From NCBI GenBank assembly GCA_033026295.1, contig CM065185.1:3472001-3536000 (forward strand): DNA of 64,000 bases. The letters are read 5' to 3'. Under the pieces are notes generated by a model, which saw only the letters and a program-made list of their open reading frames with translations, did no database searches and had not been told where the DNA came from. This document shows positions 22,834 through 33,940 of this stretch, piece after piece (position 1 is the first letter of the stretch; each line of letters begins with the position of its first letter). The translations under genes were made by a program, and so were the position numbers. Source of the stretch: Channa striata. Taxonomy: Eukaryota > Chordata > Actinopteri > Anabantiformes > Channidae.

Positions 22834-25800
22834 ATGAAACTATTTGCTGTCCATCCAGTAGTTTGGCTCATTTTTCTGGGTCTTTGGGTCTCATATTGTT
22901 ATGGTGAGTGTTGACATTACAGACTGCTCACGCAAAATACTACTTTATATTTTATGAGCTATAAATTGGGCAATAAAATATTCTACAGTTCACAGTGTCT
23001 TCTTAGTCAAATGTTTTTGTATTATCTTACTTTCATCAGGGCAGTGTGACAGTTTGTTTCTCTGTTCCTTTTATAAAGTATTTATGAAAATCTGCTTCCT
23101 CCACCACCAAGATGATGGCAAAATATCAGAAAACACATAAAGGATTAAGCATAGTGTGTTGAAAACAGTGATGTGCTGTAATTTTAATTTAATTTTCTGC
23201 TTTACAATTGGAGGTAAGAGGTAGAGCAGGTTTGCAGCCGCAGCGTTGGCATCAGTAGGTCAATCCAGTGGACACGTTAAAGTGTCCTCGAGCACTGAAA
23301 CACATGTTTATCTATGCAAATGTTTGTCCCTGTGAATAAAAGCATCTTTCAATACGTGTAAATTCAATATATTTATAACTCTAGAACTCTAACTCTATTA
23401 TCTCTGGCTATAACTCTAGCTCTACTGTATTTTGTCTTTCAACAGAGACAGAGAGCAACAATCCAGATGTTTGTCAGCAGGACTTGGACACAGATCTCGT
23501 GAGAATCAGAATATTCTTTTAGCCCTCAAATGCTCCATAGACACTGGTGGAAACGATTAAATCAGACAACTCAATATAGTTCTACTAAGCATTTATTACT
23601 GTAATTAAAATCAGACAGGCAGTGTACATGGATTCACCTTTCTCTGCAAAGAAATGTGTGTGTGAGGAGTCAGAATGATGCCCGAACACACACAGCATTA
23701 CATATGTAATGTATTCTATATTCTGTTCTTTATGTTTGTAAAACAATTTCAGCCCTACATTGAGTGTTCTTCAGGACACGAAGAAACTGAAAATAGGATT
23801 AAAGTGAATCAAAACTTCTCCTGCTATCTTCACCCAAGAAATTTACTCAACTGCTCCTGGTCACTCCAAGATTTACAGAAGGATGAACAGCTTTCTGTCC
23901 ATATCAGGTATTCAACATTTTCAAATTACAAAACAGTAAAAGTAAGGTAAATACTTATATACAGTAGATGCAGATATCTTGAAATGTGTTTTGTCTTTCT
24001 GTGTCTGTTCATACAGTGTTTGTGATAATAACACAACAACAGATGTCTCTTGGAATGGTTCGTCTATGGAAAGAGTCGGATCTAAGTATTTGAATCTGCA
24101 TGGGAATGTCTTGTCCTTTGTCGTCTTCCAATTTAACATGTCACTGCATGACCAATGGACTTCTTTCACCTTTATGTACGACATGGATTTTATAGGTAAT
24201 ACACTCTTGTTGCAAATGATAATACTACACGATCTTCAAGGACATCCAGTGTTTAAACAATGCACTAGGTACCCCTTTAGTCAGTCTTTTCACTTGACTC
24301 CCAAATGGGGGTCAAAAAATGCAGTTTGTCTGTAGCAACCCTACAAAGATATGAAATATCTTATAGGTTTGGGCAGTTGTGCAAAGAGTGATGTTTTAGT
24401 GTGGAAAAGGTGCAGGAGGAAACATCAGTGGATCAAAAAGATTAATTCTCTGTATCATAAATGTCTTTTAAAAACAGCTGTTGACATATTTTAGTCTGGA
24501 CCCAAGTGATGGATGGACAAATAGAGTGAAATAGCCAACCATAGATTCATATTAAATAGTTTGATCCCAGGGCGGCTGTAATTCAAGTTTATCATTAAAA
24601 TAACTGGCATTTTTTTAGTTAGTTGGCACATACATTTTTTTGACTGAAAGCTGAGGCTAAGATTAAGCCGTATATATGGAGAACACAGCAGAAAGACGGA
24701 ATGATCAAGTATGTGACTTTTTTGTGAATGTGTGTGTAACAGACATCCCGTCTCCACCATCAAACATCTCTGCAACAGTCAAAGATGAATACCTCACGGT
24801 GACGTGGAACCTTCCTGGCACCCAAAGCCCAAAACCCGTTGGCTCAAATTGCTTTGAATACCAGGTTTACCTGGGTTACGAGGTACAGTTTTTTTTTTTT
24901 AACAAATGTTGCCTGTCACTAAAACAGTACATAGTGTGGGTTGTTTTATTTTCTACAGCAATAGTTTTTAAAAAATCCAGTCTACAAACTCAAATTGACT
25001 ATTGATGAATATTTTCAAACAGCAAGGACCCATAAACATATCAGAAAAGCTGTTTTATAGCGAGCTGTATGATCCCAATCACACCTATGAAGTGAAGATA
25101 AGGGTGCAGAAGAAAAATTCTTGTGGTCGATATCCTGCGTGGAGCGAATGGAGTCACTCTGTCTGTGAGTTCTGATGTTTCAGTCATCTAAAGTAGTTGG
25201 AACCAGATGCTAGTGCCTTGTCTGCACCAATTAGTTTATTGCCTGGTGTCTGGCAGCCTGAATACACTATGTTATATTTTACGTTATCATGTTTGAATGC
25301 AGTAACCTCAGTATGATCTTCACATGTGTCTCTAGCGTTGGAAAAGTCAGTTTACAAACTCAACAAGCTGGTGATCATCTCGATTTCACTTGGTATACCC
25401 ATGATCCTCCTGGCTGTGCTGCTCTTAGTGCGATATCAGAGGTACTATTTGTGTCTCTTGTTGAATGACTAACTTGGTGTCTGATGTGTGACACACACAT
25501 TCACATGCAATCATTTACACATGCACACACCTCACAGACTTCCTATGTCTCTTCACACCTTTTTTTTAGTTACATACTTCAGTGAGCTGTTTTTTAACCT
25601 TATCTATAAACTCCGTAGTCTCTTTTAAACCTGTATCTTACCAGTGTCAGACAGAGGACAAAGCTGGCCCTGACATCAGCTAAAGTAATGACATTAAAAG
25701 GAGACAAAAGAGGATGCAGAAAGGAGTGTGGAAAGGAGAAGTGAAAGGAGTGTATGGGAGGTGGAAGTGTTTTCCGAAAAGTCACCACATATAGCATCCA

Positions 25801-26408
25801 ATGTAAAGTTCCTGAAGTTGCTGCAGAAACCCCCCAGATCTTTCAAAATGAAACAAATGCAAATATAGCTAATGGAAGGATGGACTTCCCTTTCTACTTT
25901 GGTTATTGCACTCTGAGTTTTGTCAACTAATTATTATTTAAAAAAAAAAAGATGTTGTACAAGTAAAATTGATTGTTTAATCTAATGTAGAATGTGTTTA
26001 CATTTAGCAGAGGCATTTATCCAAAGCAATTTACAGAGTAATTTGGTACACACACACACACACACACACGTGTGTTCATAGGTTTTTACTTACACAGATT
26101 TTGTGCTTGTGTGTTTTTTAGGGTGTCTGAACTTCTGTTTCCTCCAATTCCATGCCCACCACCCAAGTACATATATTTCCTGGAAAAAAATGACCCATCC
26201 AGTGTAAGTACACACACATACTGTGCACACATGCAGTCCCACCACACACCCCTTATTCAACCACACCCAAACACCAATATAAAGTGTCAATGTTCTGCTT
26301 TGTGTGCTTTACATTTTTTAGTTCTTCCATCTTGCCCAGCCAGTTAAAGTGGAGGAGGAGATAACAGAGGTGGAGGATACAAAGGAAAATACAGGAAAGA
26401 TACTTTAA
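22834..26408 (+). CDS. Type I cytokine receptor alpha-like chain
   Basis: Single-pass cell-surface cytokine receptor. Nine exons keep frame: 22834-22903, 23446-23498, 23753-23907, 24017-24195, 24743-24882, 25023-25164, 25336-25441, 26122-26203 and 26322-26408, giving 337 aa. A signal peptide covers about residues 1-24 (MKLFAVHPVVWLIFLGLWVS). The first fibronectin-like domain has the FSCYLHPRNLLNCSWSL cysteine/tryptophan pattern. The second ends with WSEWS at 239-243. A transmembrane helix spans about 258-279. The short cytoplasmic tail has a proline-rich Box 1 (LFPPIPCPPP, 287-296) and ends acidic (VEEEITEVEDTKEN). The short tail, Box 1 and the NCFEYQVYL strand resemble IL-5/IL-3/GM-CSF and IL-13 receptor alpha chains. 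I cannot decide which, and a shared-gamma-like chain is less likely. Intron 7 holds a SINE tail and a CA repeat. Confidence 0.85.
25997..26048 (-). mobile_element. SINE 3'-tail fragment in receptor intron 7
   Basis: TTTACATTTAGCAGAGGCATTTATCC followed by AAAGCAATTTACAGAG is the reverse complement of the SINE tail seen at 20545 and 51775. A CA run follows directly (26049-26070). Confidence 0.7.
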
Positions 26409-26573
26409 ATGCAGCACGGGGAAGATACATTCAAATTAAAAGTGTTCCTTAAGTTTTGTCTAACTTCATGAACTGCCTGGTGCATTTTTATGCAGTATTT
26501 TCTTTCATGTATTAAGGGCTTGCAAAGCATGTAGACGTGTGTTTTAAGGCGGGTACTGTGATTTTTCTTTTTT

Positions 26574-26579
26574 AATAAA
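26574..26579 (+). terminator. Poly(A) signal AATAAA of the cytokine receptor gene
   Basis: AATAAA lies about 170 bases past the receptor stop codon at 26406-26408, a plausible 3' UTR length. Confidence 0.55.
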
Positions 26580-26599
26580 TTTACACCTAAGCCATTTGC

Positions 26600-28376
26600 A
26601 CATGGAACCTTATTTCATGTTTGATGTTGTACAGGAAGTAATACAGTAAAATAACTGTTGGGACATGCAAAACTCCACCAATACATACAGCAAAACACGC
26701 TAATGAAAGCTTAGCATGAATTTAGCATTTTCTGCTCCGCAAAGGTGACGAGAATTTTTTTTTTCATGAACAAGCTTTGAAGAAAATACTCGACAATACT
26801 TTGACAAAATGTGTGTACTTCTTTGTTTCTTAAATAAAGTAGAGTTAATATTTACAATCAAATGCATTCATTTATTCAGTCTTAACTTATAGAAGCTATT
26901 TTAAAGAGGGATACAGCATCAAAGCATATGTAAGCAAAATAGCTTTAAAAACATTAAAATATACACACAATATATACAAAATAAAAAAAAGGATTGTCAT
27001 GACCTCAAAGCAAATGCTTGTAATTAAAAAAATAGCTTTTGTTGAAGTTTAGAAGAAAAGACTGATACATGTCCAAATTCTGTCTACAGGAGTGAGTTTG
27101 GCTTAGCACACACACTCAAGACACAGGGATCCATAAGACAAGTTTACACGTACACACGGCTAGTTTACTTTTACATTACTCTAAAGTAGACAGTATACCA
27201 GTTTTCCTCCTTTTAACATTTGTGTAATATATTAATATTTGGAGCTACATATTACATAACAGACACATACATATGCTGATCTAACCATGGAAGACCATGA
27301 AATTTTGGACAAATTGATAATAATTTTTTTGATCCAGTTTCAATTGCTGGTACCGTTTATTCCATCTCAGTTGAGCAAAACATTACTTTTATTTTTTTAT
27401 GATACAGATACAACATTCATTTCATAGAGTTCTAATACACCAGAGTTTGTCTATACAGCACATACAAACTATATTTTCATAGAGCAGGTAACCTTGAATT
27501 AGAAGGCCAAATTTAGCTTGTGTACAAGCAGTTTTAAATTGAATAATGATTGAAAAATGATGAATAGTGATTCTCAAAATGCTTAAAACAATTCAAGTGT
27601 TTCAAGTGCAGTGTGTGATCACAGCTACAGTTTGTGAAAAGCTTTTTGTTTTTGCATTTGTAACCCTACTAAAATAAATAAGAGGTAAAGGATGATTGTA
27701 CCACCTAAAAATGGATTTAGTTAAATGTTGCCAAGAAAGTTTTATTACAAACATAAATAAGTAGTCACATGACAGACAATTGCAGCCACTGTAGATGCTA
27801 TGTCTGACTGGCTTGCATTGCTTCATTTCCTGTGTTTTTACACCCACTGAGGCCACCTTGCTACAGGAGCTTCAGATAAGAATGAAAGATACGCAGACAA
27901 GCCAGACAGATCAAACAAAACATTGTTTTGATGAATTCTCCAGATCACATGCCTTTCACCTCTGAGTCTGTGTAGATCACAGTGCAGAAAATGATCTAAA
28001 CTATGCAGAAATATCTGTATTTTATGGCAAAGAAATCATAACATAACCAGATAATTAAGACTTGAGGCCATTCGTGTGGAACCCGTTTCTCACTTACAAA
28101 TACAAACAGACAGACCACAGGTCTACTCGAAAGAAACCACAACGTCAGAGGTGGCGTGGGATAAATACAGTATGCACAGCATTGGTTCGCTTGGATGTCC
28201 AAAACTTGCTCTTTTACGTCAAGTAAAACATCTTGAGATTTTGGTAAGTCATAAAAAATTTACAAAATATGTTAAGATATGGAAGACAGTTCAGGATGTG
28301 CCACGCTCGGTTTGTTTGATGTTTCTATTATCTTCAGTCTGTCCGACTCTTTAATGGTGTGGGTCGAAGAAAGGCC
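26600..28376 (-). other. Convergent intergenic region and probable sh2d1 3' UTR
   Basis: No coding exon supported. The receptor gene (plus) and the SH2D1 adaptor (minus) converge here. ATTTATT at 26868-26875 reads AATAAA(T) on the minus strand and could end an approximately 1.5 kb 3' UTR of the adaptor transcript. Confidence 0.4.
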
Positions 28377-31300
28377 TCAAACAGAGCTGCTGCTCAACAT
28401 TTCCATGTAGGTAAACTCTGTGGAGGAGAGCGATGAAACTGTGTTAGAGAGGACTGAGTATAGGTCGGGACTCATGAAAGATGATAGCTATTTCATAGCT
28501 CTTTGATGCACCGCAAACACAAACACAAAAACACAGTGTGTTTGTGTGTGTGTTTATGGGTCCTACCTTGTCCGTTGTTGGTGTACGGAAGATGTGCTTT
28601 GTCCAGTGGATCTGTGAGAGGGACTGTACTGACACCAGTGTCAATCCCTGTTCTGTAGCTCTCTATCAGTGTTTCCAGCTTACCAAACCGTTGCTGCCTC
28701 ACTCCTGAATCCTGATGACCACGACACAGAGACATGCCTGTTTGTTACCATTTCAGGGTAATTCCTCTAAAACCGAACAATTTCAGGTTTGATATAAGCA
28801 TCTCAGTCCCACTAAGGAGAATATTCAGTCAGACAGCTTCAGGCCACACATGAGTAACACATTATGTGATATATGTCACTGATCTTTACCAACCTCAACA
28901 GACCAGCCGTCAGTGGAATGTACAACCCTGTAGGTGTGCACAAACGGTGCTTTCCTGCACAACACAAAGTTGAGGAATTAAGATGATTTTCTGTAACATG
29001 TGTCAACTTTGAAGCTGCACCAGTCTATGCACATCTTCAGATCTAGTGATCAAATTTGAAACAGAGAGAGAGTTGTAGCACAGAATGAATCATATAAATT
29101 TTGGGTTTGTGACAATAAAGGTGAAAAACACATCTCATTTACTTATAGCACATGTTTGTAGAAAGTGGTTAATGTGATTTTGCTTTTTGAAACATCGAAT
29201 GATTTTGTTGTGCAGCTGCAGCACAGACTAATCGTTATGTGTTCATTGTTTAACTTATTTTAAGTAGCTGGTTGAACTGGAGCTAGTTTTAACTACTTTA
29301 GGTAGCTGAGACCAGTATTTCTCAACCTGTGGGTGGGACATTTCTAAAACAAGATAATTCAGAGGGGTTGTGAAATAATTACTGGGAAAGAGGAAATAAC
29401 ACATTTACATAAACACTGTTTTCTGTGAAATATTGGTGTGGAGCCTTCCAAGACAGTCTAAGAGTTACATGAAAACATGTGAGAAAGAGGAAATGTCTCT
29501 TCAGTAGAGCTATTATCAACTTAAAGACATTTAAAATATGATAATAAGACGGAAAAGATGAGTTGGATCTTTACTCTGCATCACAGACTGCAAAGGATTG
29601 ACTCCTTGGTTTCTGAAGTGGGAGCCACCAGGGGGCACATCTTCACCAATTGGTTGAAAATAGAAAAATAAATGTAAAAAAAAAAACGATTTTTAAAAAC
29701 AAATGTGAATTATAATTATTCTGTGTATAGTTCATAATAAGATATGATATATTTAAATACAGGCCCATAACAAGCTTTCTAGTTACCCGCCAGTCAAAAC
29801 ATAATCCATTATTACTACTTTCTCTTGTTTTTTATACATGTAGCCATGTAGGTTGAGTTTCACGGCTGGTTTCACTGAACTACCTTTGCCTCAAACGCAA
29901 ACACAAATTCCCTTTCATAAAAAGTCTGTGCATTGCCATCAAAGGCTCTTTAAACAACACAAGATAACCACCTTTTGTTTCAGTTCAGCAGCTGAGTGTG
30001 TAAATATCTTCCCTTATAATAATTTAGTTTAAGTTTCCTTACGTTAAATGGTTTTTTCAACATCATTTAAACTGTTTTGGAAATATAAGTCTAAATTACA
30101 AGAGCTCAGGAAAACAAGTTTGAATATCAGCGCTTAGTATATAGATATATTTTCTTTCCATTAGATTCTGTTAAATTATTTTACATGAAGAACTTCTTTT
30201 GCTGCATTTTTCACATTCAGTACAAAGACATTATCTGATGCTGCTCTCAGTAACTTTGTCAAAATCCCAGTATCTGCAGGTTGGGACTTATTCAGCACCA
30301 CATAAACAGAACAATTTCCTACTATAATAAAGACACAGAACCCGTTGCCACCATTAGTACTGGAGGTTTATGTCTTTCTTGCTGTCGAATCTACTTATTA
30401 TGTTTTTTATAACTTAATGAGCTGATTTCAGTTATTCAAGTCATCCTTTCATGTCCCCTCAGAAGAACTCGTTTATATATTATCTTGACCATAGCGGGGT
30501 AAAGTTAAAAGCCTAGTTTATTATGTAGTGATGATAATGAAATGTCCATCGTTTTCTAGGCCTACAACTGAAGCTGCAATTATACATTGACAACGAATGT
30601 CAGTCATTATTTCTAATACTCAAAAGTGGCCTCTAACTCCTTCTGTGGATTTAGCATGGCTCTAAAGTTTCATACATATAGACATTATTCATTACCATTA
30701 TTTCACCACAGCGGAGCACTTACATCAGCAGATAAAATGGAGCTGTCACTGTCATTTCCTACATTACCACAGTTGAGTTGGGTACAGTTTGGTTAGTATT
30801 CATATTTTATTTGCTCTTGGAAACAAGTGTATCTGGTACAAGCCTAAGAAAAATCTGGTTTTAAGAATATTGCTGGACACCTAAATACATGTTCAATAAT
30901 GACTAAAAAGTAAATTTTTAAAGGTTGTAACATTTTTTTTGTCTATAGTTTTTACATAAACATTAGAAATAACATTAAATAAAAAGTATATTTATATGTA
31001 AAATGGGCTTGTAGTTTTACAAAATCCTTTAAAAATAATTTAAGGTCCTCAGATGTAGGATTTGTGAAATCTCCTGCATCCGCACTTCCGCAGCTTGTCC
31101 TTACAGTCACATTATGTTACAAAGTAAAATGTCATTGTCATTGTTTTCACTGATAAGGACACATCGTCAGTGAAGGATGATCAGCTTATCTCATAGTGGC
31201 ACAGCACAAATAAAAACCCTTCCCTATTTGATCATTTTTTTTGTAGCACACTGGCAGCTCACCTCACACACAGACAGTAGGCGCCTTGCACTGTCTCGCT

Positions 31301-31414
31301 GTCTCTCAGCAGAAAGCTGCCCTCGTGTCCAAATCTGTCCAGCAGCCTCTCTGTGAGCTCGCTTCCAATTTTCCCATAGTAAATAGACTGGACCAGCACC
31401 CCTTCCCTCTCCAT
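28377..31414 (-). CDS. SH2D1-family adaptor (SAP/EAT-2 type)
   Basis: Small single-SH2 cytosolic adaptor that binds phosphotyrosines in SLAM-family receptor tails of lymphocytes. Four exons keep frame: 31414..31263, 28954..28894, 28711..28567 and 28417..28377, giving 132 aa (human SAP 128, EAT-2 132). The SH2 phosphate-binding Arg37 lies in GSFLLRDSE. The block SETVQGAYCLCVR matches the family closely, as does YRVVHSTDGWSVE. At the position of SAP Arg78, which binds Fyn, this protein has Gly81 (QQRFGKLE). The tail carries Tyr114 (YTNN, a Y-x-N Grb2-type site) and Tyr123 (YMEM, a Y-x-x-M PI3K-type site). Those features point to EAT-2-like signalling, although the usual fish annotation would be sh2d1a. 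The exon 2 donor (GAG then GTTGGT) is weak but is required by frame. Confidence 0.85.
28955..31262 (-). other. Large intron 1 of the SH2D1 gene
   Basis: A 2.3 kb intron, AT-rich, with no exon or repeat that I can name on either strand. Confidence 0.55.
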
Positions 31415-32970
31415 GTTGCCTCTATGACAGGCACCCATATATGCCAAGGGGGTGGAGGTGCAGCAAGTTGTAACAGCACATGAGTGTGAGAAAGGCGATG
31501 AAGCAGGAAAAGCTTCTCTGGTTTTCACACTTTTCTCTCTTGCAGCTGCACCTCACATCTTGCACTTTGTCTAACACGAATAATGGCTTTTATCTGTCCA
31601 AAGTGAAAGCATATTTTTGGTTCTTTTATACAATTTTACTTCAGGTCCTGTTTGCACATTAGCAATATATAAATACTAAATTCCCACTGCTGTCCTATCA
31701 AATTGCCTTTTGTCTTGGTCACACTTTTAAATTAAATTGAGATTAACATTTAACATCAGCAAATGTGTACTTTTGCTCTATTAACATTTATATACATTTA
31801 AGAATCATTTAGGCCTCATGGGTTGAGCTTTGACAGTTTTAATAAACCATCAGGATGTGGTGCAAAAAATACTGTTGTAAATATAAAGTCAAATGAAACT
31901 AGTTTATGACAAATTCAGACAACAGAAAGAGTGGTATTTAGCACACGCATAGGTGCATACAGCAATTTCCCACACAAACCACCAGTCAACCCACCCACCT
32001 ACACACACACACACACACACACGATTGCATGCATGACATGTAAAAACACATCAAACATAAGGTTGAGTTTTTAGAGCTACAAGTTCTCAAGATAACAAGA
32101 CAAAAATAAGAATTCAAGCATCTCTCATTTACATAGTTCCATGAAAATCATATAAAAGAAATAAAAATATATTTTAAAGAGACAAAGATGTGAGGTTTAA
32201 TAGCAATAAAAGAAACTGGCTTCATGGAAGGTCGTTATTAATACACTCATAAAAACTAAGCCACTTTACCTATGATCGCAGGAGTCTGCAATATAACCAT
32301 CAATAATAAATGTATAAAAACAGATGACAGAAATGAAGACACTTTATAAGTCTATATGTGTGAAGCACCAGAAACATCCAAATGTTAAAAAAGTGACACT
32401 ACATGTCATATATTTCTAATAATAGAGAAAACGATTACACAGGTTTATTTTGCTAAATGTCCAGCAGGTGGTGCAGCAACAAAGCCTGTCACAAGCGGGA
32501 TGAAACATTGGTCTGGTTCACACTAACTCTACTAATTTAACCCACCATTTCTACAAACCAAGCCAAACCAGATCTGCTCTTTTTCAACTGTTACTGTGGG
32601 AACCTGCACAAAGTCAAGGCAAAGCTATGTAAGGAAACAATGTCTGGAAAGAAAACTGTTTGTTTAGCTTAACACAGCAAGGTGCGTTTTAAAAATGGCA
32701 TACTCTGAGAAAGTAATAAATGACATGGCCACATTGGGCATAATTGGGAAATGCTCAGGCTTAGTGTATGCTACTGTAAGGACTACAGGTAACTGGCAAT
32801 GTAACAGCGAGGCCTAAACCATTTACAGAGCCTGTTACTTTTCAGAAATGTCCTGCCAAAACAAAATTATGCGTTCTACATAAATTAACACATTATCAAA
32901 AGGCAACTTAACCAATTTTCAAGTTTCACGTGATTTTAAATGATTTTAAACATTGCTCTGACTTCTTTAT
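31415..32970. other. SH2D1 upstream/intergenic region
   Basis: Contains the presumed promoter of the SH2D1 gene and a CA repeat at 32001-32022. No coding region is supported on either strand, and no TATA box is clearly placed. Confidence 0.45.
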
Positions 32971-33183
32971 ATTAAAATATTTCTCTGTTTCTAGCTGAAA
33001 AGCTCCTCCAGATGACATCAGCCAGAGGAGTCAGATGATGTCATCTGGAGGAGCTCTGGAAAAGTAGGTTAACTATGATTACAACCTTTGTAGTAATAGC
33101 AACAAGATTAAATAATTTGAAGGTTCCACCAAGTGGTGTCATCTGGAGGCCTTTTTCAGCTAGAAGTAGAGAGATATTTTAAT
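32971..33183. mobile_element. Palindromic MITE-like element
   Basis: The left arm 32971-33020 and the right arm 33134-33183 are inverted copies about 50 bases long with roughly 85-90% match; both read TTCTAGCTGAAAA on the inward-facing strand. A perfect inner hairpin also occurs: 33001-33020 pairs base for base with 33036-33055 across a 15-base loop. Direct duplication of the arm (33036 onward versus 33134 onward) explains the nested structure. There is no coding capacity. A non-autonomous DNA element or foldback element is the simplest reading. Confidence 0.65.
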
Positions 33184-33339
33184 GTACGGAAGTAAGGAAG
33201 AAGTTTTAAGGCATTCGTTTACATGAAGTAGAACTACAACCAAAAGAAGTAGGTTCAAAATCATTAAGGGCATCCTTTAAACAAATTATAGTATTTAGAA
33301 GTCTATTAATATTTTTCACATAAGGGTTTTATCCATTTA

Positions 33340-33430
33340 GTGTTGGAGAAAGTATTCACATGCTTTGATTAAAAAAAAAGTACTAATGCCACACTGTAAA
33401 AGTACAAATAAAGATCCTGCATTGAATATG
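33340..33430. repeat. Fish interspersed repeat (AAAAGTACTAATGCCACACTG type)
   Basis: The sequence GTACTAATGCCACACTGTAAAAG followed by GTACAAATAAAGATCCTGC resembles a widespread fish repeat built around AAGTACTC/TAAAAGTA units. A related stretch occurs at 34795-34905. The family name is not known to me. Confidence 0.4.
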
Positions 33431-33940
33431 TTAAGTAAAATAATTTATAATTATAGAATATTTTATGTATACTGTACTATAATATTCATAACATACTCAA
33501 TGCAGAAAAATTATCCTCTGACTAATACAGTTCTACTGTATATTATTTGAATGAATTGTTATTCAGACAAGAACATAAATTCAGTATTTGATGGTTTTAG
33601 TTAGTGAGAGTACTATATTAATTATTATTAATTATTATAGTTGTTTTTTTACACAATGGTGCAGGGAGACTGATACTATCTGTAGCTTTTGACTCTTTCA
33701 CACACCTGTCTGGGGTTGGGTACATTTCTAATTAGTTTGAATTGCTTTTATTTTTTAATTAAAGACTAAAACACAACTCAAAGTCAGAGAATTTTGATTC
33801 AGATTTTTTTCTACTTTCATTTTCATAAAAATGCTGCTGCAGATGATTTATTGTCAAATTAAATTCTGATCGTGGCCCGTTTAAAACGGCGTATTAAAAG
33901 TGAACAATACACTCCTCATTCTCCTTTTCACCTCTTCTTC

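Noticed and set aside
33001..33055. Perfect 20-bp hairpin as a microRNA precursor
   Set aside because: It is part of a larger inverted-repeat element with a third arm, which fits a MITE better; no small-RNA evidence.
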